From the NCBI GenBank assembly GCA_020186115.1, contig WSYJ01000140.1, positions 124,001-188,000 on the forward strand: 64,000 bases of DNA, given 5' to 3'. Below the pieces are notes generated by a model. It was given only the letters and a program-made list of their open reading frames with translations, had not been told where the DNA came from and ran no database searches. Source of the stretch: Histomonas meleagridis (Eukaryota; Parabasalia; Tritrichomonadida; Dientamoebidae). The translations under genes were made by a program, and so were the position numbers. Positions 48,666 through 58,032 of this stretch are shown here, piece after piece; the stretch's first letter is position 1; each line of letters opens with the position of its first letter.

Positions 48666-50135
48666 TTGATGGAGAATGTTGGAACAGAACAAACAGGCGT
48701 TTCACAAAAAAGTCTTGTTTCAACATTAATCCTTTCTCTCATAAGTTTTTTCGTATCAATTGGGTGTTGTTACTTTGCACTTTTTTCAGTTTCTTTTAAG
48801 TATGGATTATTATCATCAGCCGATAAAATTGCTTTGTTTGAAGAGACCATTATTAACAAATTAATTACACAGTTTGTTATTTCAAATGTTTATCTTTTTC
48901 CTGGCCATGAATTTTCTTTTGAAGAAAGTCGAAAATGGACATTAGGATTACTTTATTTATTTGAATCCCAATATAGAATGAATGGAGTTTCTTCTGGCTA
49001 TCTTTCTTCGAACGAATATTTACACATTTCACCAGATTCTTTAATTTCTTGTATTCAATCTTATCATAATATGAAAATAGAAGAACTCAATGCAAATGTT
49101 GGTCACAAAATGGGACCATATATATTTGGTTCCCCAGGAAATGTCTATTATTACTTCCCGAACTACACAGAAGGCGGAAAACTTCTTTTTCCCCTCTCAT
49201 CGAAAACATTTTTTGATGTGCAAACAAACCCTCTCGAATTTGAGATTGAAAAAATTCAGATGTTTACTGGAATCAGTACAATCAAAAGAAATTTTGTGCA
49301 AAACAAGAGACCGTTTATTGTCGGCTTAACGATACCAAATAAACGGTTCGAAATCCAATCAAAACATGGAAACTTTAATTGTTCTTTTAATAATTCATTG
49401 AAATGTAAATATATATCACTTCCACCACCTTCTCCTTATCTTGTTCATCCCAATCCGAATGGGGTTTATGATAAAGGTGAATCTGTTGTAATGGATATTG
49501 TCGGATTTGATGATGAATTAGTGATCCCAATCAACGACACCTATAACATTAAAGGAGGGTTTATATTAAGAGATGAATATCATCAATATGGTCATTCAAT
49601 GGAATATTATACTTCCAAAGTAAGCTTAGCACAAGAAAACGAACTATGTCCAGATCCTTATGATGTTAAGAAGTGGATTCCAACCACTTTGGACTGCTTT
49701 TTAAACGAAAGTTCTCAGTGCAATTATACAGAGTTAGAATGTATTAACGAAGATTTTTGCAACAAATCAATGTTTTATGCTTACGTTTCAGATAACAAAG
49801 TTATAGAATGGAGTAATACAACAGAACCAGTAGAAAAAGAAATTGAAATTTTATCTGATTACATAAGTCTTGCTTTTCTTCCTAAAAACATTTCCAACCC
49901 TAACCAGGGTTTGTGTTGTTACTCAGTAATTCCATATTCTTCGGTTATTGAGATGATTCATCAAAATAAAAATGGATTTCTTTTTGAAGCATTTGACATC
50001 ACTATCGAATGGGAAACGCATAGTTATCCCAAGAAGATGAAATCATGCTTCAATTATACAGAGTTAGTGGAATCAATTAAAAAATTTACACCTCTTCCAA
50101 CAGATCCTGACATATATGAACCTTACGAACTATGA
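48666..50135 (+). CDS. Papain-family (C1A) pseudoprotease, type II membrane protein
   Basis: 489 residues. An N-terminal membrane anchor (about 20-45, LVSTLILSLISFFVSIGCCY) precedes a papain-like domain. Landmarks: WTLGLLYLFESQYRMNGVSSG and YLSSNEYLHISPDSLISC in the place of CW.F....LE...R..G and LSEQ.L..C; RPFIVGLTIP; DIVGFDDELV for the GHA..IVGY motif; GGFILRDEYHQYGHSMEYY for GGFI.KNSWG..GHS; then CPDPYDVKKWIPTTLDCF and NKSMFYAYV, as in the long amoeba and trichomonad relatives. The catalytic Cys (here K), His (here V) and Asn (here D) are all replaced. Known: active members are cysteine peptidases; this one should be inactive and may bind ligands or act as a surface receptor. Confidence 0.6.
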   Translation: MMENVGTEQTGVSQKSLVSTLILSLISFFVSIGCCYFALFSVSFKYGLLSSADKIALFEETIINKLITQFVISNVYLFPGHEFSFEESRKWTLGLLYLFESQYRMNGVSSGYLSSNEYLHISPDSLISCIQSYHNMKIEELNANVGHKMGPYIFGSPGNVYYYFPNYTEGGKLLFPLSSKTFFDVQTNPLEFEIEKIQMFTGISTIKRNFVQNKRPFIVGLTIPNKRFEIQSKHGNFNCSFNNSLKCKYISLPPPSPYLVHPNPNGVYDKGESVVMDIVGFDDELVIPINDTYNIKGGFILRDEYHQYGHSMEYYTSKVSLAQENELCPDPYDVKKWIPTTLDCFLNESSQCNYTELECINEDFCNKSMFYAYVSDNKVIEWSNTTEPVEKEIEILSDYISLAFLPKNISNPNQGLCCYSVIPYSSVIEMIHQNKNGFLFEAFDITIEWETHSYPKKMKSCFNYTELVESIKKFTPLPTDPDIYEPYEL

Positions 50136-50476
50136 TTTGTTTTGAATAAATGTAAAAAAGCGATTTTATTATATGACATTCTTTTGTTTTCACAGTTTGG
50201 TTTGTGGTTCATCCAGAATTTTATGTAACATAAACTTGTGAAAAATGATCCAACTTTTTAAGAGCGCAAACAAATTTTTGAACATTAATTCTGTTGAAAT
50301 CGACCAAAGCTCTACGGTTTATTATAAAAAGTTTTCTTTTTTAAACGTACAAAAGGCTCATCGATTTATGAAGAAAATTATGGTCATTGAAAAGCCAAAA
50401 GCATTGAATACCATTCTCACAAAATCAGTTATCGTCACAGAAAATTCAAACAAAAAATGTTTGAACATTTTGCGGC
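50136..50476. other. Spacer upstream of the TTLL gene
   Basis: Contains an 85-codon frame (50245-50502) that overlaps the TTLL start by 26 bp. It reads FKSANKFLNINSVEID and IVTENSNKKCLNIL but has no family, and the TTLL frame is the credible gene. An N-terminal extension by a frameshift is possible but not needed. Confidence 0.4.
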
Positions 50477-52036
50477 ATGATAACAAAAGGAACAGAGATT
50501 GATGCCACACGTGCAAAATACAAGACATCAATCGAAGCTCTTGAACAATTTGGTTTTGTGAGTGTTCCTAAGGAGCAAAATCCTCCGTTGATATGGATTG
50601 ACGGTATTATATCAATTGCTGAAGCCGAAGCTCTTCTTCCATATCAACGTGTCAACAAAATCCCATGCATGGATTTTTTATGTTTCAAGTCTACTATGTT
50701 TTCAGAACTTAATGCAATCAAATCGTTTTTTCCAACATATTTCGAATTCTATCCTCACACATACTGTCTACCAGGTGAACTCCCTGAACTTGAGCGAGAT
50801 CATATCCACATCTGTAATCAAACAGCAGTTGCGCCAACATGGGTAATCAAGCCCAGAGCAGGCAGTTGTGGCAAAGGCATTCATTTTATTCAATCCACGC
50901 AAGAAGCTAACAACATTACCACACCATCCATAGCACAACTTCTTGTTAATCCATTTCTAATTGACAAAAAGAAATTTGATTTCCGTTTTTATGTTTTAAT
51001 CTCATCCTTAGATCCTCTTGCCGTCTTTATATACCGCGAAGGTATAGCACGTTTCTGCACACAGCCTTATTCCCCGCCGTCGCGTTCCGCCGGAGAAAAT
51101 CCATTTTCTCTTCTCACCAACACCGCCATCAACAAAAAGTGCCACGACATCAAACCTGAGGAGTTCACTCGTCCTGCGTCCGAAGTTCTTCGTACTGTTG
51201 TCTCTCTTAAGCCTCAATGCTCACGCGTATGGGATGAGATTTGTACAGCTACTGTACTGACTATAGTTGGCTTATATCCATCTATAATAGCTACACTTCC
51301 ACTTAATGGCGGAGCTCCATTAGCAACAAAATTACTTGATCCTAATGCGCCAAAACTCATTGTACCACGACGTCCATTATGGGATAAAAGTTCACATTAT
51401 AATTTTATAGGCGCACAAAAGAAACGAGCATCCACCAAAAAGCGAAAGAAGAAAATCATTACAACGAACACGCATATTCCAAATTTTGATAATAATGAAA
51501 GTCCTAAGTTACCATATGATTCTATTCCTGTTAAAGAACGTGTGTTGACTGAAGCGCAGCATTATTTTCATATATTAGGAATTGATATAATTTTAGATAC
51601 CGAAGGACATCCAATGGTATTAGAACTGAATGATAGACCATCGCTACAAGTGACAGCGCCTTTCGAATTGGGCTTGAAGGAGTCAATGATCAAAGAAGCA
51701 TTTGAACATCTGCGACTTGATGCGCTAACAAACGGAAACAATTCAAATTCAAATTGGCAGCAAATTTTGCCAGTATCAGAAAATTCACAGCTTTACATGC
51801 CGATAAAGGCAATGATGCAACATCAAAGTGGGCTGAAGTATTATGGGAGAACTAGCGCTAAAAGCCCTGGAACACAAAGAATGGTTAACGCTGGAATAGC
51901 AGCTGATCCATTGGAGGTAAGGAAAAGAATTAAAAAGAAGGAAGAAATGAAATCAAATAACAATAATAATAATAATAACAATTTGCATCAAATTACAAAG
52001 GTAACAATTGCATGTGAATTACCTCATATAGAATAA
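50477..52036 (+). CDS. Tubulin-tyrosine-ligase-like protein (TTLL)
   Basis: 519 residues. Seen: YQRVNKIPCMDFLCFKSTMF, the ATP-grasp elements TWVIKPRAGSCGKGIHFI, KFDFRFYVLISS, and the C-terminal VLELNDRPSL-type segment (GHPMVLELNDRPSLQV) that binds Mg-ATP. Known: TTLL enzymes add Tyr, Glu or Gly to tubulin on microtubules, important for flagella and cytoskeleton. A Lys/Arg-rich stretch (QKKRASTKKRKKK, about 315-330) may bind microtubules. Near the C-terminus a CAA/AAT-rich run encodes nine Asn (51957-51983). Stop TAA is followed by AT-rich sequence. Confidence 0.88.
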   Translation: MITKGTEIDATRAKYKTSIEALEQFGFVSVPKEQNPPLIWIDGIISIAEAEALLPYQRVNKIPCMDFLCFKSTMFSELNAIKSFFPTYFEFYPHTYCLPGELPELERDHIHICNQTAVAPTWVIKPRAGSCGKGIHFIQSTQEANNITTPSIAQLLVNPFLIDKKKFDFRFYVLISSLDPLAVFIYREGIARFCTQPYSPPSRSAGENPFSLLTNTAINKKCHDIKPEEFTRPASEVLRTVVSLKPQCSRVWDEICTATVLTIVGLYPSIIATLPLNGGAPLATKLLDPNAPKLIVPRRPLWDKSSHYNFIGAQKKRASTKKRKKKIITTNTHIPNFDNNESPKLPYDSIPVKERVLTEAQHYFHILGIDIILDTEGHPMVLELNDRPSLQVTAPFELGLKESMIKEAFEHLRLDALTNGNNSNSNWQQILPVSENSQLYMPIKAMMQHQSGLKYYGRTSAKSPGTQRMVNAGIAADPLEVRKRIKKKEEMKSNNNNNNNNNLHQITKVTIACELPHIE

Positions 52037-52095
52037 TGTTTTGAATAAATATATAAAATTTATTTTTGTTAGTAACTTCTTCACATTGTTTACTG

Positions 52096-52283
52096 ATGGG
52101 AAATATAACGTCTGCAGACAAAACAGGAAATGGTTTGTGGCAGCGCATTATCGAGTTTCGAAGGAAGTAATTTTATATGTTGTTTAAGTCATATTAAAAG
52201 TTTGTGAAGATCTGGAGATAAATGGGGTTACCCAAAGTGCGTACGGACGTATTTAAGAAAAAGAGTCGGAACTTCAAAATAAA
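52096..52283 (+). pseudogene. Small coding relic, MGNITS
   Basis: An ATG at 52096 opens a frame MGNITSADKTGNGLWQRIIE to a TAA at 52168-52170. Another frame downstream reads RSGDKWGYPKCVRTYLRKRV and ends near 52283. The two could be parts of one decayed or frameshifted gene. The MGNITS start fits N-myristoylation (Gly2, Ser6). TCACA, an Inr-like match, lies 15 bp upstream. No family is recognised. Confidence 0.25.
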
Positions 52284-52305
52284 ACTAAATATTTTCGTTA
52301 TATTA

Positions 52306-52324
52306 ATATATATATATATATATA
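52306..52324. repeat. AT dinucleotide run
   Basis: A short (AT)n microsatellite in the gap between the TTLL and importin-like genes. Confidence 0.7.
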
Positions 52325-52575
52325 ACTTTATGTTGTGTTTAAGGAGAGAATCAAAAAATGAGAAAAAATGATTATTTATGATTGCAAACATTTTCCTTCT
52401 TGCTACAAGATTTATATGTTTTCTTTGAGTCATGATGAACTTATTATTTAATTTTACTTAAATAAAACTGAAAATAGATGAACAGAAGTTTGCAAAACAT
52501 TAAAAACACAATTTTATACATGATATAAAAAGATGATTTTTATTTTTTTGAAAAGTAAATTTCAAATTATTTTCC
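52325..52575. other. Intergenic, no gene seen
   Basis: AT-rich spacer before the ankyrin-like tail relic. Confidence 0.5.
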
Positions 52576-52698
52576 TCATTTAAATAAAGACAATTTACTC
52601 AATGTTTTGTACATTTGAGGATTTCCATTAGACTTTGCTACTGTATGAATGAGATTGCTTCCTTTGTAAACAAAAGTTATTGAGAATAAAATGATTTA
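52576..52698 (-). pseudogene. Ankyrin-like C-terminal relic
   Basis: A minus-strand frame without ATG reads SITFVYKGSNLIHTVAKSNG and NPQMYKTLSKLSLFK then TGA at 52576-52578. The SNLIHTVAKSNGNPQMYK stretch has ankyrin-like spacing. It ends 27 bp before the importin-like start on the opposite strand. It is a fragment, not a gene. Confidence 0.35.
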
Positions 52699-52713
52699 AA
52701 TTCGCGTAATAAT

Positions 52714-52721
52714 AAACGGTC
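52714..52721 (+). promoter_or_regulatory. AAACGGTC motif at the importin-like start
   Basis: AAACGGTC ends 3 bp before the ATG at 52725, the same position as AACGGTT at 9438. It matches the ACGGTT-type sites. Confidence 0.35.
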
Positions 52722-52724
52722 AAA

Positions 52725-55526
52725 ATGCAAAACACGGAATTCGACCAAGAAATTTATAAATGCATTCATGAATTCACAAATAATAATAACGACATACGAG
52801 AAGCCGCTGTAAATGCATTTTTTCAGTACCAAGAAAAAAACCCAGATGAAGTTGCAGTATCACTCTTAAAAATTTTACTTTCAAATCTCAATTCAAGTGA
52901 CAGATTCTCAGCTTTGGTTCGCTTATCTTACTATCTTAAGCTTCAGGTTGCTGTAAAAAATCCCGAAATCTTATCTGAAATTCGACAAAAATGTGTTGAC
53001 ATATTGGATTCACCAGATTTACCAGACCAAATGATAAATTATATATTTCTTTTATTCAGTGAATTATACTTTGTTTATTTAAAATTTGATAATCTATATC
53101 AAGCAGGACAGATTCTAGATTTTTTCTTATACTCTCTTTTAGGGAAATACAAATACCAAGCATTATGTTTTTTTAATGAATGGTTTCTTTATCACCCAAT
53201 TCCAGGAGTTTTTGGAGGCATTCTTCCTTTAATCAAACTTGATGATCCTGACGAGAAAATTCGTGCTGCCTCACTTTTATTTATCTTAGGTGTTTCTGCA
53301 AAGAATATTCTCTCTGTTGATATGCCAGATGTTCCTTTAATTTTGAAATCGTTATCACCTGTTTTATTTACAGAAACTATTCCAAAAGTTGTCAAACACC
53401 TTGCTTCATCACCACTGTTTTATCCTTTAGAATTTATTGCCCAATTTGTTGATCTTTTATTATTTTATAGTGCCAATGAACAATTAGATGAACTCCATCG
53501 GGTCAATTGTATGTATGTATTTTTTTGTATTATTATGAGCAGTAAATTTGCTTGTCAATATTTTTATAAGAATTCTTCTAACTTGTTTCCGTTCATCTTG
53601 TTCATCATCCAACAACCGCACAAAAATTCAGAACTTTACAAACAGACTTTTAACGCTCTTGATGTAATAAATCAAACAGAAGACTTCATTTTGTTTATTC
53701 CAATTTTCAAAGAATTATCCAAAAGTGACAACAAATATATTGCATCCACTTTTTTATATTTCTCATTTTCTATTGAACAAGTTCCTCTAGCACTTGTTTA
53801 TTCACTTGATCCCGATTTTTTCGTGCGAAAAAATGGGCTCAAAATAATGCAAAATTTTATCAAATCATTTTATAACAGATTAACAGATGAAGAATTTATT
53901 CAAATAGGAAATCAATTACTTATATCATTTAATACATATGGTGATCGTAGAGCATTAAAAGTATTTACATCATGGTGTTATAAAGCTAAAAAAGAAATTC
54001 TTGAAGCAATTGCAGATGACATTTTACAACTTTATTTTAGACATCAAAGCATTGAAGTAATCCATTGCGTAGCTTCGTTGTGTTATATTGATCCACAAAA
54101 ATATAATCAAGTCGGAATTGAATTACTTGATAAAATTTTATTCATATGTAAAAATGCACCTGAAAGAATTGGATATTGTCTTGATTCACTACCATTTGTA
54201 TCTAAATCCGCCGGCCATGACCATACTTTAAATTTTTTAGTACAAACAATTGATCAGTTTTGTAGCAGAGAAAATATTGTTTGTCTAATTAGTAAAGAAT
54301 ACTTGTTGACTCTCGCTTCAATAGGACCAGATGTAGCGCAATTTGAAGACAAAATTGGTAACTTTATCATGTCATTATTAAGTTCTGAAGAAATCAAATT
54401 TTCGTCCGGTGAATTAACAACAATTGTATCATTTATCCCATATTTAACAGGTGTTTTCCCGAATTTTGAGGGAAAATATCTTAAGTTTTTTGTTGGGTTT
54501 GCATTTGATCAATTAAAGAAAATCGAAGAATTCGAAGCATTGAATTTTGCGGTTGATTTCTATTTGAAAGAGGCATTGATAAATTTACTCGCAGACTTTT
54601 TGAACACGTTCGATGAAAATATTGAATTATTTACTCATGTTTATGCTTACTTTTTGGAAAAATTTAAATGTGAAAAGTTTTATATCGTCGTTGTAGCGTT
54701 CGCAAAATTGTATGAGGCGATCGTCGAATCAAGTTTTTTCGGCGAGCAAAAAAAGCAAGAATCAATCCATGTATTTCCACAATTGGTAAAGTATTGCTAT
54801 GAATTCGTTCTCCAATACAGAAAAAATGGAAATGAATTGGATATTGGTGAATATGATAAATTGATTATGCTCATAAAATGCTTATGCAAAATAATCCAGG
54901 AAATATTCGTACCACAGATTGTTAAGGACAACTTTATTGACATCAATTATTTCGATTTCGAGACATTACCAGATTTTTTACCATTCTATGCACAATGTTG
55001 CGCATTATACATAACACACGTCCCACAAGACGACGTTGTACCACAACTCGTAATGACATTAATGTGCATGACAAAGGGTTCAAATTTAGATGCCATCGCA
55101 ATCGCAATTCATGGATTATCAATCTTCTTCTCAAGGGGTAACGTTGCTACAGGAGATGTAGATGCATTTGTTAATATTTTATTTGAACTTGCGAAAAACA
55201 AAAACATATTCAACGAATGTGTAAATGATATGTTAAGAGTTATCATGGTAACATCACAGCCAAGGGCATTCTTGGAAAGTGTAATTCAGATTGCAGGCGA
55301 ATGCAATAATTTTGATCTAGATGCATTTTTAAATTTCATTGATACAATAAAGCAAATGGAAAAAAATGATGAACTCTGCATAAGATCATTACAATTGATT
55401 TGTGGAGCTATAAGAAATGGAGCATTGTCAAATGAGGAATTAGATAATTTAAGGAAAATATTGTTTGAATGGAGACCACCTCCAGAGAACCTGTCAGTTG
55501 TTTACCAGGTTTTAAATGTTTTTTAA
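52725..55526 (+). CDS. HEAT-repeat protein, karyopherin/importin-beta-like
   Basis: 933 residues, all helical. The N-terminus (IYKCIHEFTNNNNDIREAAV, then YQEKNPDEVAVSLLKILLSN and SSDRFSALVRLSYYLKL) has the importin N-terminal pattern of helices with R..A..L.. spacing. Many HEAT-like units follow (for example IAIAIHGLSIFFSRGNVATG). The length fits importin-beta or exportin-type karyopherins (850-1100). Known: these carry cargo through nuclear pores with RanGTP. No CRM1-like cargo-groove or IBB domain is recognised, so the exact member is not assigned. Confidence 0.5.
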   Translation: MQNTEFDQEIYKCIHEFTNNNNDIREAAVNAFFQYQEKNPDEVAVSLLKILLSNLNSSDRFSALVRLSYYLKLQVAVKNPEILSEIRQKCVDILDSPDLPDQMINYIFLLFSELYFVYLKFDNLYQAGQILDFFLYSLLGKYKYQALCFFNEWFLYHPIPGVFGGILPLIKLDDPDEKIRAASLLFILGVSAKNILSVDMPDVPLILKSLSPVLFTETIPKVVKHLASSPLFYPLEFIAQFVDLLLFYSANEQLDELHRVNCMYVFFCIIMSSKFACQYFYKNSSNLFPFILFIIQQPHKNSELYKQTFNALDVINQTEDFILFIPIFKELSKSDNKYIASTFLYFSFSIEQVPLALVYSLDPDFFVRKNGLKIMQNFIKSFYNRLTDEEFIQIGNQLLISFNTYGDRRALKVFTSWCYKAKKEILEAIADDILQLYFRHQSIEVIHCVASLCYIDPQKYNQVGIELLDKILFICKNAPERIGYCLDSLPFVSKSAGHDHTLNFLVQTIDQFCSRENIVCLISKEYLLTLASIGPDVAQFEDKIGNFIMSLLSSEEIKFSSGELTTIVSFIPYLTGVFPNFEGKYLKFFVGFAFDQLKKIEEFEALNFAVDFYLKEALINLLADFLNTFDENIELFTHVYAYFLEKFKCEKFYIVVVAFAKLYEAIVESSFFGEQKKQESIHVFPQLVKYCYEFVLQYRKNGNELDIGEYDKLIMLIKCLCKIIQEIFVPQIVKDNFIDINYFDFETLPDFLPFYAQCCALYITHVPQDDVVPQLVMTLMCMTKGSNLDAIAIAIHGLSIFFSRGNVATGDVDAFVNILFELAKNKNIFNECVNDMLRVIMVTSQPRAFLESVIQIAGECNNFDLDAFLNFIDTIKQMEKNDELCIRSLQLICGAIRNGALSNEELDNLRKILFEWRPPPENLSVVYQVLNVF

Positions 55527-55572
55527 AGTAAAATAGATTTTTATTGTATGATATTTCCATTTATACTGAGAA

Positions 55573-55612
55573 AACCGTTACAAAACCGTAAAAACCTCCG
55601 TGTGACGGTTTT
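55573..55612 (+). promoter_or_regulatory. Triple ACGGTT-type cluster upstream of ribosomal P1
   Basis: AACCGTT (55573-55579), AACCGT (55584-55589) and GACGGTTTT (55604-55612) lie 17-57 bp before the P1 ATG. This is the densest group of such sites in the window and belongs to a highly expressed gene. Confidence 0.45.
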
Positions 55613-55629
55613 GGCCTCCCTTTCGAAGA

Positions 55630-55947
55630 ATGGCTTCACCAGAACTCGCAGTTGTTTATTCAGCCCTCATCCTCAACGATGATGGAATCGAAATAACATC
55701 CGACAAGATTAACAAGCTCATCAGTGCTGCTGGTGTTAAACTTGAATCATATTGGGTTGATCTTTTCGCTGAATACTTCAAGAACCATGATATCTCTGAA
55801 CTTGTTAAGGGTACCGCTCTCGGTGGTGCTGCCCCAGCTGGAGGCGCCTCTGCTGCTGCTACTGAGGAAAAGAAAGAAGAAGAAAAGAAGAAGGAAGAAG
55901 AAGAAGTTGTTGAAATGATGGGTGGATTTGATGACCTCTTTGATTAA
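55630..55947 (+). CDS. RPLP1: 60S acidic ribosomal protein P1
   Basis: 105 residues. Seen: ELAVVYSALILNDDGIEITSDKINKLI, AAGVKLESYWVDLFAEYF (the P1-type YW.LFA pattern), a Gly/Ala hinge (GGAAPAGGASAAA) and an acidic Lys/Glu tail ending MMGGFDDLFD, like the conserved GFGLFD ending of the P-stalk. Known: P1/P2 dimers form the ribosomal stalk that recruits elongation factors. The codons are GC-rich for this genome, as expected for a highly expressed gene. TAAATAAAA follows the stop. Confidence 0.93.
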   Translation: MASPELAVVYSALILNDDGIEITSDKINKLISAAGVKLESYWVDLFAEYFKNHDISELVKGTALGGAAPAGGASAAATEEKKEEEKKKEEEEVVEMMGGFDDLFD

Positions 55948-56297
55948 ATAAAAAATACCAAAATATAAAATGGATATTGAAAGAAAATTTTTCATTTGTT
56001 TAATTTTCAATTATGTAAAATCCATTTATCTTTCTAAAAAAAAAAAAATGTTGTTCATAAGATTTATTGTGGGGTAACATTTAGATTTTATTTTGTATAA
56101 GTACATATTTTTGAAAATGTGATAAATTCAAGTATCTTGCCAAGCGAAATGTATTAAACCACAAACTTAGATTTGTAATCACAATTATAATTAAACATTA
56201 CAGTCGACATTACACAGTTTGCTCTTGAAGAGCCATTTGCAAATTTCTGGAAATTGAATTTATAACGATCGTTCCACAAAACCCATTCAATTGACTT
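55948..56297. other. Intergenic, no gene seen
   Basis: AT-rich spacer after P1 with an A-run near 56037. No gene seen. Confidence 0.5.
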
Positions 56298-57590
56298 ATG
56301 AATCTGACAATCTCTTTGCTTTCGTTATCCAGTCTTTCTCGGCAACCTTTTGTATCTCTTTCATCATCGTCTCAGAGGGGTGTTGTATCTTTTAAAAAGA
56401 TTCAATTTTTCAAATCATTTTCATCATTTTTATATCAATCTTCAATATCAAGTCTACATATATCTGAGTCGAATTTCTTAAGCGTCCTTGATACACCTAT
56501 TATAGTGCGACAGGTTAAGTTTAACCAAACAGTTTTTCAAAACCCAATTTCATATGGATGTTCTGAAGAAATTGATATAAGAAATTCTTTATTCAAAAAT
56601 TGCACATCAAGAAATAGGTATGGAGGAGCCATCAGTTTAGGAACGCCTCAGTGCAATCTTTGGCAAACTATTATCTTACACAAAAACTCATTTGTTTACT
56701 GCTCTTCCATCAGTGGTGGAGCAATATATGCCTTTGTTAGTGGTGCGTATTGTGTTAGTTGCTGCTTTATCAATTGTCATTCTGAGATAAATAATCATGC
56801 ATTCTTTATTCATGGCACCAAAGAACAAAACGTCATTTTTAAAGAAGCCCTTTTATACAAATGCAATAGTTTATCTCAAAATTCAGAAAATACATTTCAC
56901 ATATCTCATGGCAAATCTTTGCTCAGCTACATAAATTCCACATCCAACACCTGCAAGTCTGGCTCATTTTGCAAGTTGTCATACACCAGCAAACATGACA
57001 TTCGTTTTGTTCACGTCTCAGAACTCGCATCAAACGATGCGATTGTTTTCAGAGAAACTTTTGACACGATTTCAATAGACAGCGCTCAATTTCTGAATAA
57101 CGGTTTCCGCCAGCATCCCTTCATCTTCCAGTATCTTCTTGTTGATGTTCCACATTTTGCTATTAAGAATACGTGCTTCATTTCCAACAAGGTCGATGGC
57201 ATAACTCTAAAAGAAGAGTATCCATTTACTGTTGAAATTGATTTCACAGTAAAATGTGACGATAATTCTGAAGATTGGTTTACAAATTTGTTCGGAAGTA
57301 AAGCATCGGCTAACAGGCTACGCGCTGTGCTAAATGAACTTCCTTTCAATACATTCACATTTTCAATAATGGAAAGTGATCCGAATTGTAAGCCACAGAT
57401 GTATAGTGAAACACCAAAAGCTGCAAAAGGAAACAGCAAAACAAAGAAAGCAGCAATTATTGGAATGGTGTCTTTTGGATTTGTTGTATTTGTTGTTGAA
57501 TTAATTTTCTTATGCGTATCATACTTCGGAAAGAGAAAATTGATACGTGATTGGATTGGTGAAACTGATCCATCATATGTTTACATGTGA
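56298..57590 (+). CDS. Pmp-like beta-helix surface protein with membrane anchor
   Basis: 430 residues. A weak hydrophobic start leads to right-handed beta-helix-like sequence with the GGAI motif of Pmp-type repeats (RYGGAISLGTP, SISGGAIYAFVSG), many Cys in pairs (YCVSCCFINC), and a transmembrane segment at about 390-415 (AAIIGMVSFGFVVFVVELIF) with a short basic tail. Known: polymorphic-membrane-protein-like proteins are surface adhesin candidates in trichomonads. Chlamydial Pmps are larger, so this is a short member. The N-terminus lacks a clean signal peptide, so an upstream start cannot be excluded. Confidence 0.7.
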   Translation: MNLTISLLSLSSLSRQPFVSLSSSSQRGVVSFKKIQFFKSFSSFLYQSSISSLHISESNFLSVLDTPIIVRQVKFNQTVFQNPISYGCSEEIDIRNSLFKNCTSRNRYGGAISLGTPQCNLWQTIILHKNSFVYCSSISGGAIYAFVSGAYCVSCCFINCHSEINNHAFFIHGTKEQNVIFKEALLYKCNSLSQNSENTFHISHGKSLLSYINSTSNTCKSGSFCKLSYTSKHDIRFVHVSELASNDAIVFRETFDTISIDSAQFLNNGFRQHPFIFQYLLVDVPHFAIKNTCFISNKVDGITLKEEYPFTVEIDFTVKCDDNSEDWFTNLFGSKASANRLRAVLNELPFNTFTFSIMESDPNCKPQMYSETPKAAKGNSKTKKAAIIGMVSFGFVVFVVELIFLCVSYFGKRKLIRDWIGETDPSYVYM

Positions 57591-58032
57591 ATAAGATGTA
57601 TGCGGATTGTAATGCAAATGTGATTTGAAACAAATTAGCTAAATTAATGTTTTGGAATACTTTTATTTTTCCTTAACCATCTTTTGTTATTAATCTCTGA
57701 TTATAATCTAGAAAAAAATTTTTTTGTCGGTATGTTAACGGTCGCCATATTTTGAAAACTTTTAACATTTCTTAAGATTTCCAAATGCAAAGAATAAATT
57801 GTTAGTGTCCTTTAGCGGGACAATACTTTATCACCGAAAATTTGATAATGTATTGATAAAATAACATTTGGAAGGTTATGTGTGTCTTCTTAACGTTTCA
57901 AAACCGCTGGCTGCATTGAAATTTCAAACGGGATTTCAATTTTCAGAGCAGAGGAGTTTGAAGGTGAGCAAAAGTCTTGCTTTTTTTGACAAAGTTCTAA
58001 CTCATTTTTCATTGTCCAGCCACATTTAAGCA
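57591..58032. other. Intergenic, with an M5-like site
   Basis: Contains CCTTTAGCG at 57809-57817, the consensus I recall for the Trichomonas M5 core element, and AACGGTC near 57737. Both are over 200 bp before the Myb gene, so their role is unclear. Confidence 0.3.
57809..57817 (+). promoter_or_regulatory. CCTTTAGCG, M5-like site
   Basis: Exact match to CCTTTAGCG. In Trichomonas this element overlaps the transcription start of a promoter class, from memory. It is far from the next ATG (58033), so a long 5' UTR, an unannotated RNA or chance is needed. Confidence 0.3.

Noticed and set aside
50245-50502. 85-codon frame upstream of the TTLL gene
   Set aside because: It overlaps the TTLL start in another frame and has no family; the TTLL frame is complete without it.
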